64,000 nt of DNA from Streptomyces graminofaciens (GCF_030294945.1 NZ_AP018448.1:992001-1056000), one strand, 5' to 3'. Shown: positions 9,097 through 18,434, counted from the stretch's first letter. Translations and numbers: made by a program. Notes: generated by a model from the letters alone, not told the origin.

Positions 9097-10127
9097 GTGC
9101 TTACCGAAGTGGATCTCGAGCTGATCCATGCCCTTCAGTTGCAGCCTCGCGCGGCATGGGCCGAGCTGGGCCGGACGCTCGGCGTGGACGCGGTCACCAC
9201 GTCCCGCCGCTTCGGCCGCTTGGCCGACCGGGGCGAAATCTGGGTCGGTGTCTCGCCCGGCCCGAGGCTGTTCGAGCAACTCTGCGTCGCCTTCGCCGAG
9301 ATCGACTGCACAGCCGGGGCAGCGCTTTCGGTGGCGTCGACGCTGGCCGGCCACCCGCACGCGGTGACCGTAGAGCGCTCCGCGGACACCCACCGGCTCC
9401 TCGCGACCCTGGCCACCTCGACGTGGCGGCCATGGGCCACTACACCCTCGACGTCCTGTCCTCGATTCCGGGCATAGCCGCCGTCCGCACGAGGATCGTC
9501 ACGCACATGTTCACCGAGGGCGGGAGCTGGCAGATCGACGCGCTGGACTCCGCGCAGCGCGCCCGGCTCGTCCCGCCGAGGGGCGAGACACACGCCGACC
9601 AAGCCCGCGGTCGCCCCGAGATCACCGCACACGACCGCGTTCTGCTACGCGAATTGCACCGTGACGGCCGCGCCTCGTATCAAGCCCTCGCCAAGGCATC
9701 GGACACGACTGCTCCCTCCGTTCGACGACGCCTCGACCGGCTGACCCGGCTCGGCCTGCTGCGCTTCCGCTGCGACTTCGCCCGGCCGCTCGGCGGCTGG
9801 CCCGTTGCCGTCACCTTCTGGGCCACGGCACCGGTCAAGGAGTTGTCCGCCATCGGCCACGCCCTCGTCCGCCTGCCGGAAGTGCGCAACTGCGCCGCTG
9901 TCACGGGCGACCACAACCTCGTCGTCCAAGCCGTGCTCCACTCGGTCAGCGATGTGCTGCGCCTGGAGAGGCGGCTCTCCGAAACCCATGGCGACCTCAC
10001 CATCACCGAGCGCACGATGACGCTACGTCACGACAAGCTTCTCGGAAGGATCCTGGACCCCTGCGGCCGCTCGGTCGGCGTCGTACCGCCCGACGTATGG
10101 CGCGATCCGAGCAGTGTCTCGGGTTGA
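9097..10127 (+). pseudogene. Lrp/AsnC-family regulator with duplicated HTH, frameshifted
   Basis: Transcription regulator of the long Streptomyces AsnC type, with two tandem HTH plus ligand-binding halves. The GTG at 9097 (binding site GAGGGG) opens the first half: LTEVDLELIHALQLQPR, then the HTH LGRTLGVDAVTTSRRFGRL. The reading frame is lost near 9419-9423, within GGCCACCTCGAC. Homology continues one frame over as HLDVAAMGHYTLDVLSSIPG and into the second HTH (LHRDGRASYQALAKASDTTA) through 10127. One missing C (GCC-CAC) would restore an intact protein of about 343 residues. It may be a true loss of function or a sequencing error. It probably regulated the divergent oxidase. Confidence 0.8.
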
Positions 10128-10148
10128 GCCGAGGTACGTCGTCGGACG

Positions 10149-10751
10149 TCAGGAGGCCCGGGGACGGGCGTGCAGGAGCAGGTGGTCGGCGAGCAGCTCC
10201 AGCGCCGCCTGGCTGTCGTCGCTGTTGCGGTCGACGAGCCAGGCCATGTTGAGGCCGTCGATCACCGACTGCACGTACCGAGCCAGCACCGGCACCGGCT
10301 CCGTCCACTCGATGCCGGCATTGTCGGCAGCCAGTTCGAGCAGGGAGGCAAAGGACCGCAGGAAGATCTCGTACTGCTTCTTGGCCACGTTCTCGAAGCC
10401 GACGGTGCGCAGCGCGTACTGCGTGAGCTCATAACTGATCTGGTGCTCGCCGGGGTTGGCCTCGAAGCCCTTCCAGAAGGCATGCAGGCTGTCGAGGACG
10501 CTGTCACGGATTTCTTTGTGCGGCGCGAACAGGCCTCGGACCTCGGCGACGTACCGCTCGGTGAGGGTCTCCGTGACGAGTTCGAGCAGGTGCGCCCTGG
10601 AGTCGAAGCAGTAATGGAAAGCCCCGAGGGTCATCTCGGCCTCGTTGACGATCGCGCGGGTCGTGGCTTTGGCCACGCCCTCTCGCGCCATGACCCGGAT
10701 CGCCGCTTCGAGGAGCTCGGCCCTCCGGTCGCTCGCCGCCATGCGGGGCAC
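10149..10751 (-). CDS. TetR/AcrR family transcriptional regulator
   Basis: Repressor of 200 residues. The N-terminal HTH is clear: DRRAELLEAAIRVMAREGVA, then KATTRAIVNEAEMTLGAFHYCFDSRAHLLELV. The C-terminal domain (helical, TetR_C_6-like) would bind an unknown ligand. I chose GTG at 10751 because AGAGGAG lies five bases before it; the ATG nine bases further in is possible. It heads a minus-strand catabolic block whose other members lie upstream on the same strand (transporter remnant, class II aldolase, aldehyde dehydrogenase), and it is a reasonable candidate for binding the palindrome at 14052-14090. Confidence 0.88.
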   Translation of the reverse strand: MPRMAASDRRAELLEAAIRVMAREGVAKATTRAIVNEAEMTLGAFHYCFDSRAHLLELVTETLTERYVAEVRGLFAPHKEIRDSVLDSLHAFWKGFEANPGEHQISYELTQYALRTVGFENVAKKQYEIFLRSFASLLELAADNAGIEWTEPVPVLARYVQSVIDGLNMAWLVDRNSDDSQAALELLADHLLLHARPRAS

Positions 10752-10799
10752 GCGTACTCCTCTCTTCACCTGCGGTTTCGTTCGCAAGGATAACCAACG

Positions 10800-11596
10800 T
10801 CAGCGAATGGCCCGTACCCGCAGGACGGCGTACCCGCTGAGTGCCGCGGTCCCGGCGGTGATCACGTAGAGGGCTGGGTAACCGCCAAGACCGGCGATGA
10901 TCACGCCGGCCGCCGGCGGCGCGAACGCCTGGGGTACGAGTGACGCGATGTTCATGAGGCCCGGGTCCTTCGCGCGGGATCCGGCTTCGGGCAGGCGGCG
11001 GCCAGCATGCGGTAGGTCTCGGCGGTGTTCAGACCGAATGCGCCGACAGCTGCGATCCCGGCCACGATGCCGACGGCCTGCGGGGCGTACATCGCTCCGG
11101 AGATCATGCCCCGTTGCCGCTCGGGCACCTGATCGGCGACGGTGGCGGTCAGTCCTGCGGTGGCGGCGCCGAGGCCGACGGTGCCCCACAGCCACGCCAG
11201 GCACAGCCCGATCGGGGTGGTCTGGAGGCCCGCGAGTACGAGGCCGACGGCCGTGACGGCGGCACCGGCGGCCATCCACACCCGGCGCCGACCCCACCTA
11301 GAACGCGTCCGGTCGCACAGCGCTCCGCACAGCGGGAGGGTGAGCAGGGATATCAGCGCCGCCGCCCCGGTGATCACGCCGAAGTCCCGGATCTTGTGGG
11401 TCGGATCCATCCGTTCGAGTTCGTCAGGCAGGGTCAGCTGGATCGGCACGAATTGAGCTGCCCAGAAGCCCAGCCATACCAGGCTGAAGCGGGCGGTCCA
11501 AGCCCGCGAGACCCGTTCGGTCGGCTCCGTGCCGGCCGGTGGCTGCGACGTGTGTGGCTGCGTCTGCGGCAAGGCCGCCGGTGCCTCCTCGTACAT
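10800..11596 (-). pseudogene. MFS transporter gutted by an internal deletion
   Basis: Major facilitator transporter remnant. The N-terminal half from the ATG at 11596 is good for about 200 residues: RFSLVWLGFWAAQFVPIQLTL, the MFS loop 2-3 motif LCDRTRSRWGRRRVW, and later ISGAMYAPQAVGIVAG. It then breaks near 10980 and stops. The last 60 residues of the same family (LMNIASLVPQAFAPPAAGVI to YAVLRVRAIR) follow at once in another frame. About 200 codons for the second half are missing, so no functional 12-helix carrier can be made. Only 10 bases separate it from the class II aldolase gene, so it was the downstream cistron of that operon and probably the uptake system for its substrate. Confidence 0.8.
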
Positions 11597-11606
11597 GACC
11601 GTGGAT

Positions 11607-12416
11607 TCAGTCGAAGAGGTCTGGTTCGAGGCTGGTGATCTGGTCCCACAGCGGCCTGAACTGGAACCAGCCGGGCAGCGGGCCGGCGATCTGCTCCCGT
11701 ACCGCCCTCGCGGTCTCACGGTCGATCAGCGTCGGGGTGCCCGCGGCCATGGCCAGCAGTTGGGCCTGGCAGCTGCGCTCGAGGGTGATGAAGTACCAGG
11801 CGGCTTCGGCGACCGACGCTCCGACGGTCAGCAGACCGTGGTTCTGCAGGATCACCGCCTTCTGGTCGCCGAGGGCGATGCCGATGCGTCGGCCTTCCTC
11901 GGTGTCGTTGACCACGCCCCGATAGTCGCTGTAGATGCCGTGGTCCTCGTAGAAGGCGCAGGCGTCCTGGGTGATCGGCTCGAGCGGGACGCCGAGGCTG
12001 GAGAAGGACTTGCCGTGAAGTGAGTGCGTGTGCGCTGCGGCGACCACGTCGGGGCGGGCCCGGTGCACCTCGGAGTGGATGCAGAACGCGGCCCGGTTGA
12101 CGGGGCGGCGGCCTTCGACGACCCGGCCGGCGTGGTCGACGAGGATCAGGTCGGAGACCTTGATCTGGGAGAAGTGCATGCCGAACGGGTTCACCCAGAA
12201 CCATTCGGGGTTCTCCGGGTCCCGGGCGGTGATGTGACCGGCCACTCCTTCGGAGAAGCCGAACCGGGCGAAGAGCCGGAAGGCGGCGGCCAACTCCTGC
12301 TTGCGCACCTCCCGCTCCTCCTCGACGCTCAGGTCGGTTCGCGGCAGCGGGAGTTCGAGTCCGTCCGGCAGCGGGCCGACGGATGCCTTCTGCTGTTCGG
12401 TCAGTTCGATTGTCAT
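11607..12416 (-). CDS. class II aldolase/adducin family protein
   Basis: Protein of 269 residues related to fuculose/rhamnulose/ribulose phosphate aldolases and epimerases; in catabolic clusters these cleave or decarboxylate hydroxy-carbonyl compounds using a divalent metal. Seen: RLFARFGFSEGVAGHITARD, VNPFGMHF, the metal-binding pair in HSEVHRARPDVVAAAHTHS, and the third histidine in QNHGLLTVG. The start is ATG at 12416 after GAAGGGA. It lies 44 bases after the aldehyde dehydrogenase gene and just before the broken MFS gene, a typical aldolase plus dehydrogenase pairing in which one makes an aldehyde and the other oxidises it. Confidence 0.88.
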   Translation of the reverse strand: MTIELTEQQKASVGPLPDGLELPLPRTDLSVEEEREVRKQELAAAFRLFARFGFSEGVAGHITARDPENPEWFWVNPFGMHFSQIKVSDLILVDHAGRVVEGRRPVNRAAFCIHSEVHRARPDVVAAAHTHSLHGKSFSSLGVPLEPITQDACAFYEDHGIYSDYRGVVNDTEEGRRIGIALGDQKAVILQNHGLLTVGASVAEAAWYFITLERSCQAQLLAMAAGTPTLIDRETARAVREQIAGPLPGWFQFRPLWDQITSLEPDLFD

Positions 12417-12460
12417 CGGGGTCCCTTCGAGGGTGAGTGGGAATGGGAAGGGGTGAGATC

Positions 12461-13996
12461 TCAGCGGGAGCGGAGCCGTCCGTTGAGAAGGTCGACGAGT
12501 CGTAGGACGAACCGGTAGCCGCTCGGCCGGAACGGCATCATGTGAACGTCGCGGCGCAGTGGGTGCTTGTTGACCATGACCGACTGGATCCTGGTGTACT
12601 TGCGAATGCCTTCGCCGCCGTGGCGCACGCCGAGCCCGGACTGTCGCCAGCCACCCATGGGCAGGCCGAGCGCGAGGTAGTTGGACTGGGTGTCGTTGAC
12701 CGTGACGGCGCCGACTCGCAGCCTGGCCGCGATGGCACGGGCGAGCCGTGTGTCACGGGTGACGATGGAGGCCTGGAGGCCGTACTCGCTGTCGTTGATC
12801 AGACGGACGGCTTCCTCGACATTCCCGACCTTCATGATCGGCAGGGTGGGTCCGAAGGTCTCCTCGCGCATGCAGCGCATGGAGTGGTCGACGTCGACGA
12901 TGACGGTCGGCGGATAGAAGCGACCGGGGCCGTCGAGAGGTCGGCCGCCGGTGAGGACCCGTGCGCCGTGATCGACGGCGTCCTGAACGTGCTCATTGAT
13001 GACGTCCAACTGCGGCGGGTAGGTGACGGCGCCGATGTCGGCGGTGCCGAATCCGTCGGGCCGGCCCACCGTGAGCTGTTCCGTCAGTTCTCGTACGCGG
13101 GTGACGAACTCCTCGTAGAGCGGCGCCTCGACGTAGACCCGCTCGATGGAGGTGCAGGTCTGTCCGGCGTTGAAGAAGGCTCCGTGTACGGCGACGTTCA
13201 CCGCACGGTCCAGCGGGGCGTCGGCGAGCACCAGCAGGGCATCCTTGCCGCCGAGTTCGAGAGAGCTGGGGACCAGGCGCTCGGCCGCGCGGGCCGCGAC
13301 CTTGCGACCGGTGGCGGTGGAGCCGGTGAACATCACGAAGTCGGCCTCGTCGGCCAGGGCACGGCCGGTGGCCCCCGCGCCGGGAATCACCTGGAAGACG
13401 CCGGTCGGGTAACCACAGCCGCGGATCATCTCGCGCATCAGAAGACCGGTCAGCGGGGTCTCCTCCGACGGCTTGAGAACCACGGAGTTCCCGGCGGCGA
13501 GCGCGGGGATGGCGTCGCCGAAGGAGTTGACGAGGGGGTTGTTCCAGGGGCCGATCACTCCGACGACGCCGACCGGCTCGCGGCGCGTGTACATGGTGCG
13601 GCCGAGGACGAACGGAGACAGGGACCGCACCCGGCGCGTGCGCAGATGGGCCGGAGCGGTGCGCGCCCAGTAGGCGAGCGCCGTGACCATGTAGACGAAC
13701 TCGACGACGGCTTCCTCGCGGGCTTTGCCCGTCTCACCGACGATCGTGTCGATCACACGGTCGCGGTTGTCGAGCAGCCAGCGCCGACTGGTGGCGAAGA
13801 CGGCACGACGGCCGCGGAAGCCGAGGGCAAGCCAGGTGGGCTGGGCGGCGCGGGCCAACTTCACCGCCGCGCGTACTTCGGCCGGGTCCGTGACGGGGAC
13901 GTCGGCGAGCTGTTCTCCCGTCGCGGGGTCCAGGACGGGCAGCGATTCCTCTCCCCGGTCAGTCGGAGTGGGGCGGTCTTCGATGGGCACGGCCAT
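12461..13996 (-). CDS. NAD(P)-dependent aldehyde dehydrogenase (succinate-semialdehyde dehydrogenase-like)
   Basis: Enzyme of 511 residues that oxidises an aldehyde to an acid. Seen: GPWNNPLVNS with the catalytic Asn, the cofactor motif FTGSTATG, ELGGKDALLVL with the general-base Glu, and the nucleophile C281 in NAGQTCTSIERVYV. A 30-residue extension ends in FVLRLVDLLNGRLRSR, basic and amphipathic, as in the actinobacterial succinate-semialdehyde dehydrogenase (GabD2-like) group. I took the ATG at 13996 (GGAGAG before it), where homology starts. It is divergent from the SMP-30-like gene, sharing a 155-base promoter region with a perfect palindrome. Confidence 0.9.
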   Translation of the reverse strand: MAVPIEDRPTPTDRGEESLPVLDPATGEQLADVPVTDPAEVRAAVKLARAAQPTWLALGFRGRRAVFATSRRWLLDNRDRVIDTIVGETGKAREEAVVEFVYMVTALAYWARTAPAHLRTRRVRSLSPFVLGRTMYTRREPVGVVGVIGPWNNPLVNSFGDAIPALAAGNSVVLKPSEETPLTGLLMREMIRGCGYPTGVFQVIPGAGATGRALADEADFVMFTGSTATGRKVAARAAERLVPSSLELGGKDALLVLADAPLDRAVNVAVHGAFFNAGQTCTSIERVYVEAPLYEEFVTRVRELTEQLTVGRPDGFGTADIGAVTYPPQLDVINEHVQDAVDHGARVLTGGRPLDGPGRFYPPTVIVDVDHSMRCMREETFGPTLPIMKVGNVEEAVRLINDSEYGLQASIVTRDTRLARAIAARLRVGAVTVNDTQSNYLALGLPMGGWRQSGLGVRHGGEGIRKYTRIQSVMVNKHPLRRDVHMMPFRPSGYRFVLRLVDLLNGRLRSR

Positions 13997-14051
13997 GGGC
14001 TCTCCAGCCGTCACTGAGGGTGGGTGTTCGCCCCAGCATGGAGATCCGACA

Positions 14052-14090
14052 AGAAGTAAGTCAAGCGTCCAAGACGCTTGACTTACTTCT
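14052..14090. promoter_or_regulatory. perfect 18-bp inverted repeat operator between divergent catabolic genes
   Basis: Arms AGAAGTAAGTCAAGCGTC (14052-14069) and the exact complement (14073-14090) flank a three-base CAA spacer. The site sits between the aldehyde dehydrogenase (start 13996) and SMP-30-like (start 14152) genes, so it cannot be a terminator for either. Each arm contains a TTGACT that fits a -35 box pointing outward, so a bound dimer would block both promoters. The nearby TetR protein (10149-10751) is the obvious candidate ligand; this pairing is inference. Confidence 0.75.
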
Positions 14091-14151
14091 GAGCGATCAG
14101 CGACCGTAGCGGAAACCGAACGCCTGGCACGAGCACCCTCAGGAGGCAGGA

Positions 14152-15126
14152 GTGCGACCAAAGGCCGCTGTTGTTCTGGACGGATTCGGCGTTCTGGAGT
14201 CGTTGCGCTGGCACGACGACGCCCTGTGGTTCTGCGATCTCGCCCACGGGACGGTGCACCGCTGGGACACCGTCGGGCAGCCCGAGACCGTCGTGAAGGT
14301 CCCCGGCAGGGCCGGCGGCCTCGGGTTCCTGCCCGACGGCCGGATGCTGGTCGTCTCGATGGAGGGACGCTGCGTCTACCGGCGGGAAGCGAACGGCTCC
14401 CTGGTCGTACACGCGGACCTCAAGGACATCGCCACCGGCAACGTCAACGACATGTTCGTCGACAAGCAGGGCCGCGCCTACGTGGGGAACTTCGGGTTCG
14501 ACTACCACGCCTTCATCAGCGAGAAGCCCAACTCCATGATCTACGCGCCACCGGGCGTCCCCAGGGCGCCGATCGCGTGCTACTCGCCGGAGGGCGAACT
14601 GCTCGGCCTGAGCGAACCCATGGTCTTCCCCAACGGCCTGTTCCTCACGGACGACGGACAGACCATGCTCGTCGCGGAGACCCTGGCGATGCGACTCACG
14701 GCCATGCCCGTGCTGCCGGACGGGCGGCTCGGCCCGCCACGGCTCTGGGCTCCGCTGATCGAGTCCTGGCTGTGGAAGGCCGTCAACAACCCGGGTCCCA
14801 TCGGTCACCTCACGCGGCGGGTCTCGGCCCTCCTCGACCACCAGGCGATCGCCGACCGCTCCAGCAGCCCGATCGCCCCGGACGGCATCGCCCCCGGCAG
14901 GGACGGCACGGCCTGGGTCGCCAACGCCCTGCGCGGCGAATGCGTCCGGGTCGGTCCCGGCGGCACGATCCTCGATCGCGTCGCCACCAGTCAGCGCACG
15001 CTCAGCTGTCTGGTCGCCGGGCCCAAGGGCGACACCCTCTACGCCGCGACCATCGCCACCGACGATCCGCCTCGTGCGGCGCAGCTCAACGCGTCCCGGC
15101 TCGAGGCGTACGTCCTGCCGTCGTGA
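14152..15126 (+). CDS. SMP-30/gluconolactonase/LRE-like protein
   Basis: Six-bladed beta-propeller protein of 324 residues of the SMP-30/gluconolactonase/Cgr1 group, metal-dependent enzymes that hydrolyse sugar lactones or related esters. Seen: ESLRWHDDALWFCDLAHGTV, TGNVNDMFVDKQGRAYVGNFGFD (Asn and Asp metal ligands), MVFPNGLFLTDDGQTM, and PDGIAPGRDGTAWVAN near 240. The start is GTG directly after AGGAGGCAGGA. It is the first gene of a plus-strand run (this gene, SDR, PLP protein, SDR) and is opposed to the aldehyde dehydrogenase gene across the palindrome. Confidence 0.88.
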   Translation: MRPKAAVVLDGFGVLESLRWHDDALWFCDLAHGTVHRWDTVGQPETVVKVPGRAGGLGFLPDGRMLVVSMEGRCVYRREANGSLVVHADLKDIATGNVNDMFVDKQGRAYVGNFGFDYHAFISEKPNSMIYAPPGVPRAPIACYSPEGELLGLSEPMVFPNGLFLTDDGQTMLVAETLAMRLTAMPVLPDGRLGPPRLWAPLIESWLWKAVNNPGPIGHLTRRVSALLDHQAIADRSSSPIAPDGIAPGRDGTAWVANALRGECVRVGPGGTILDRVATSQRTLSCLVAGPKGDTLYAATIATDDPPRAAQLNASRLEAYVLPS

Positions 15127-15233
15127 TCACAGGCTTCGTCCACTCGGCTCACTCATCGGGAGTTCACAATGCAGGGACATCGAACGGACGGTGCCCTTTC
15201 CGCCCACGACAGCGCGTACGGCGGGAGGCACCG

Positions 15234-16061
15234 GTGAGCATCGTCATGGTGACCGGCGCGGCCAGCGGGATCGGAGCCGCGACCGCACGCGAGGCGGTAC
15301 GGCGCGGTCACCGCGTCGCCCTCGCCGACATCGATCTGGCCGGGGCCGTTGAACTCGCCGGCCGGCTCGGCTCCTCGGCTCTGGCCGTGGAACTCGACGT
15401 CCGCGACGAGGAGGCGTGGGAGGCGGCCTTCGAAACCGTCGCGGCCCGGCTCGGCCCCGTCGAGGTCCTCATCAACAACGCGGGCATCATCCACACGGGA
15501 TACGCGCGGCAACTGTCGATGGCGCAGCACCGCCACATGGTGGAGGTCAACCTCATCGGTCCCATGACCGGGATGATGACCGCGCTGCCCCGGATGCGCG
15601 CGCAGGGCCACGGGCACATCATCACCATCTGCAGCATGAGCTCGTTCATGCCGCTGATCGGTTACACCAGCTACGGAGCGACAAAGCACGGGCTGCGCGC
15701 CTTTCACCACAGTGTCGCCATCGAGGAACAGGGCGGACCGGTCACGTTCAGCATCATCCATCCGCCCGGCACCCGGACGCCCATGCTCGAGCAGGAGATG
15801 GCCGACCCCAGCTCGGTGATCACCTTCGCCGAGAAACCCCTCACCCCCGAGCACGTCGCCTCAGTGATCGTCGACGCGATCGTGAAAAAGCCCCTTGAGG
15901 TCGTTCACCCCGCCCTTGCCGGACGCTTCCAGCGGGTCGCGGGCGTGTTCCCCCGGCTCATGCATGTCGCGATTCCCCGGGTGGCCGCCATGGCCAAGCG
16001 CCGCAGCCCGGGCGCCCGTCAGACCCCGGCCACACCACGCGGACAGGAAGGCAGCAGGTGA
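15234..16061 (+). CDS. short-chain dehydrogenase/reductase (SDR)
   Basis: NAD(P)-dependent oxidoreductase of 275 residues. Rossmann motif VTGAASGIGAATA at the start, NNAG at about 80, and catalytic Y147 and K151 in YGATK, with a SICS-type serine upstream. A C-terminal tail (VFPRLMHVAIPRVAAMAKRR) is amphipathic and basic. The GTG at 15234 follows GGGAGG. Its stop overlaps the next start as GTGA, so it is translationally coupled to the PLP protein; substrate unknown, but it would interconvert an alcohol and a ketone in the same pathway. Confidence 0.88.
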   Translation: MSIVMVTGAASGIGAATAREAVRRGHRVALADIDLAGAVELAGRLGSSALAVELDVRDEEAWEAAFETVAARLGPVEVLINNAGIIHTGYARQLSMAQHRHMVEVNLIGPMTGMMTALPRMRAQGHGHIITICSMSSFMPLIGYTSYGATKHGLRAFHHSVAIEEQGGPVTFSIIHPPGTRTPMLEQEMADPSSVITFAEKPLTPEHVASVIVDAIVKKPLEVVHPALAGRFQRVAGVFPRLMHVAIPRVAAMAKRRSPGARQTPATPRGQEGSR

Positions 16062-17290
16062 CCCCCGACATCTCCACCACCCAGGCCGGTTCCGCGCCGG
16101 CACAGCAGGGGCAGTTCGACAGGTTGCGGTCGGCGACCGCGGGCCTGGAGCCCCCCTTCGGCGTCATCGACCTGGACGCCTTCGACGCCAACGCCCTCGA
16201 CCTCGAACGGCGCGCGGGCGGCAAACCGATCAGGCTGGCCAGCAAGTCGCTCCGTACCCGCGCGCTCGTCCGGCGTGCCCTCGACCGCACGGGATTCCAG
16301 GGCATCCTGGGCTTCACCCTCCCGGAAGCCCTTTGGCTGGCCGAGGAGTTCGACGACATCGTGGTCGGCTACCCCACCACGGACCACACAGCGCTCCGCG
16401 AACTGGCCGGCGACGAACGGCTCGCCTCCCGCATCACGTTGATGGTCGACTCGTTCGAGCACCTCGACCTCATCGACGCCGCGACCGGCCCCCGGAACAC
16501 CCGTATCCGCGTCTGCCTGGAACTGGACGCCGCCATGCGCCTGCTCGGTGGCCGCCTCCACCTGGGCCCGCGCAGGTCCCCGGTGCACACGCCGCGCGAG
16601 GCGGCCGAGTTCGCACGCGAGGTCGCCGACCGCCCGGGCTTCGAGCTCACCGGAATCATGGGTTATGAAGGCCAGATCGCGGGCCTCGGCGACAACCAAC
16701 CCGGCTCCCCGCTCAAACGGGCCGCCTTGCGGGTGATGCAGCGTTCCTCCGCCGAGGAACTGCGTGAACGACGGGAAGCGGCGGTCTCGGCCGTCAGTGC
16801 CGTGACGCCCCTGCGGTTCGTCAACGGTGGCGGAACCGGCAGCCTGGAGAGCACCGCACGAGAAGACGCCGTCACCGAACTCGCGGCCGGATCGGGCCTG
16901 TACGGTCCCGGGCTCTTCGACTTCTATCGCACGTTCCGCCCCGCGTCGGCAGCATTCTTCGTACTGCCCGTCGTACGCCGTCCCTCCGCTCGGATCGCGA
17001 CACTCCTGGGCGGTGGATGGGTGGCATCCGGCCCACTCGGCAAGGACCGGCTGCCCACGCTGGCCTGGCCGCCAGGGCTGCGCGTCACCGCCACCGAGGC
17101 CTTCGGAGAGGTGCAGACGCCGCTGGTGGGGAAGCCCGCGCAGGTCCTGCGCATCGGCGACCGGGTGTGGCTGCGGCATGCCAAGGCCGGCGAGCTGTGC
17201 GAGCGAGTCGGCGAGCTGCACCTGGTCAGGGGCGATGAGGTGGTCGAGACCGTGCCCACGTATCGCGGCGAGGGCAAACACTTCCTCTGA
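16058..17290 (+). CDS. PLP-dependent amino acid deaminase/aldolase, fold type III
   Basis: Protein of 410 residues of the alanine racemase-fold group that includes D-threonine aldolase and D-serine dehydratase-like deaminases. Seen: N-terminal PPFGVIDLDAFDANALDLER, Schiff-base lysine K63 in RLASKSLRTRALVRRAL, barrel strands GILGFTLPEAL and RVCLELDAAMRL, GIMGYEGQIAGLGD, and FVNGGGTGS for phosphate binding. The C-terminal beta domain ends with a DTA-type GDRVWLRHAKAGELCERV. It overlaps the SDR upstream by four bases. Likely substrates are D-amino or beta-hydroxy amino acids; the exact reaction cannot be read from sequence. Confidence 0.85.
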   Translation: MTPDISTTQAGSAPAQQGQFDRLRSATAGLEPPFGVIDLDAFDANALDLERRAGGKPIRLASKSLRTRALVRRALDRTGFQGILGFTLPEALWLAEEFDDIVVGYPTTDHTALRELAGDERLASRITLMVDSFEHLDLIDAATGPRNTRIRVCLELDAAMRLLGGRLHLGPRRSPVHTPREAAEFAREVADRPGFELTGIMGYEGQIAGLGDNQPGSPLKRAALRVMQRSSAEELRERREAAVSAVSAVTPLRFVNGGGTGSLESTAREDAVTELAAGSGLYGPGLFDFYRTFRPASAAFFVLPVVRRPSARIATLLGGGWVASGPLGKDRLPTLAWPPGLRVTATEAFGEVQTPLVGKPAQVLRIGDRVWLRHAKAGELCERVGELHLVRGDEVVETVPTYRGEGKHFL

Positions 17291-17322
17291 CACCTGAGAC
17301 ACCGTCCCAATGAAGGGAACCC

Positions 17323-18093
17323 ATGGCTCACATCACCGACCGCACGGTTCTGATCGTCGGTGCCTCGTCCGGCATCGGTGCCGAGGTGGCGCGCCAACTG
17401 GCCCACGGCGGCAACCGGTTGGTACTCACCGCACGACGCGCCGCCGAACTGGCCGCAGTGGCTCAGGACGTACGGGCCAAGGGCAGTGCCTGCCTGGACA
17501 TCGCCGCCGACGCGCTCGATCCGCGAGCGGCCGCCGACGTGGTGGCGGCCGCTGCAGCGGAATACGGCTCCGTCGACATCGCGCTGCTCAACGCCGGCCA
17601 GGGGCCGGACATGTCCATGGACCAGGTGAGCGTGGCGGACGTCTCCAGGATCATGGCGCTCAACTACGACGTCGTCCTCAACTACCTCGTCCCGCTGATC
17701 GAGCAGATGGGAGGCCAGCGGGAGGGAGGACTGATCGCCCACACCAACTCCTTGGCGGGACTCATGGCCATCCCTCGCCAAGGACCGTACTGCGCGGCCA
17801 AGGCGGCCGCACGCACGCTGATCGACGCCGCGCGCGTCGAACTGGCCCCCAGGGGAATCCGGTTCACCTCGATCCATCCGGGCTTCGTCGCCACGGAGCG
17901 CATCAGCGGGGACGATCTGCCCAAGCCCTTCCAGGTCAGCCAGGAACGTGCGGCGCGTCACGTCGTACGCGCCATGGAGAAGGAACCGGCGCAGGCGTAC
18001 TTCCCCCGGACCACGACGGCCCTCGTCCGCACCCTGCGCGCCCTGCCGGAACCGGTGTCCTCCCGGATCCTCCGGAAACTGGCCGCCCGGTAG
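17323..18093 (+). CDS. short-chain dehydrogenase/reductase (SDR), second copy
   Basis: NAD(P)-dependent oxidoreductase of 256 residues. Seen: VGASSGIGAEVA, NAGQ in place of the classical NNAG, and Y156 and K160 in YCAAKAAART. It is not a close duplicate of the SDR at 15234, since the regions outside motifs differ. The ATG follows GAAGGGAACCC, 32 bases after the PLP gene, so it is the last cistron of the same plus-strand operon. Confidence 0.88.
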   Translation: MAHITDRTVLIVGASSGIGAEVARQLAHGGNRLVLTARRAAELAAVAQDVRAKGSACLDIAADALDPRAAADVVAAAAAEYGSVDIALLNAGQGPDMSMDQVSVADVSRIMALNYDVVLNYLVPLIEQMGGQREGGLIAHTNSLAGLMAIPRQGPYCAAKAAARTLIDAARVELAPRGIRFTSIHPGFVATERISGDDLPKPFQVSQERAARHVVRAMEKEPAQAYFPRTTTALVRTLRALPEPVSSRILRKLAAR

Positions 18094-18434
18094 AGCCGTC
18101 CCGAGCTCGTGGGCATGGCACCGACACCTGGGGCGAGCAACCGCGGATGAAGACATCGGAAGGCCCCGGTCGAGCGGGCAGCGGGCCAGTGGGCGCCCAG
18201 GTGGGAAGCGGGCAGGCCTGGATCGGTGCGCGGGAGGCGACTCCAGTCGTCCAGAAGGAGAATTCTGACCGCCTGGGGTCTTCTCGGCTGTGCCCAGATG
18301 GCTGCCGACACCCTGCGGGATGCCATCGAGAGGGGCCGCTGATCTCCCTCGCCGAGGAGGCCACCGGTGCCACCGACACGGTCGCCCTCCTTCGGCTGTG
18401 CAAGGCGGCGGGCGTCTATGTCATCACCCTCCTG
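18094..18434. other. intergenic stretch with coding-like scraps
   Basis: No intact gene is seen. Plus-strand reading gives TDTVALLRLCKAAGVYVITL, which looks like a piece of real protein but has no start and no family I can name. A good binding site (AGAAGGAGA, 18255-18263) precedes a short open stretch ending after QMAADTLRDAIERGR. Together these may be remains of a regulator or dehydrogenase subunit. Confidence 0.25.
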
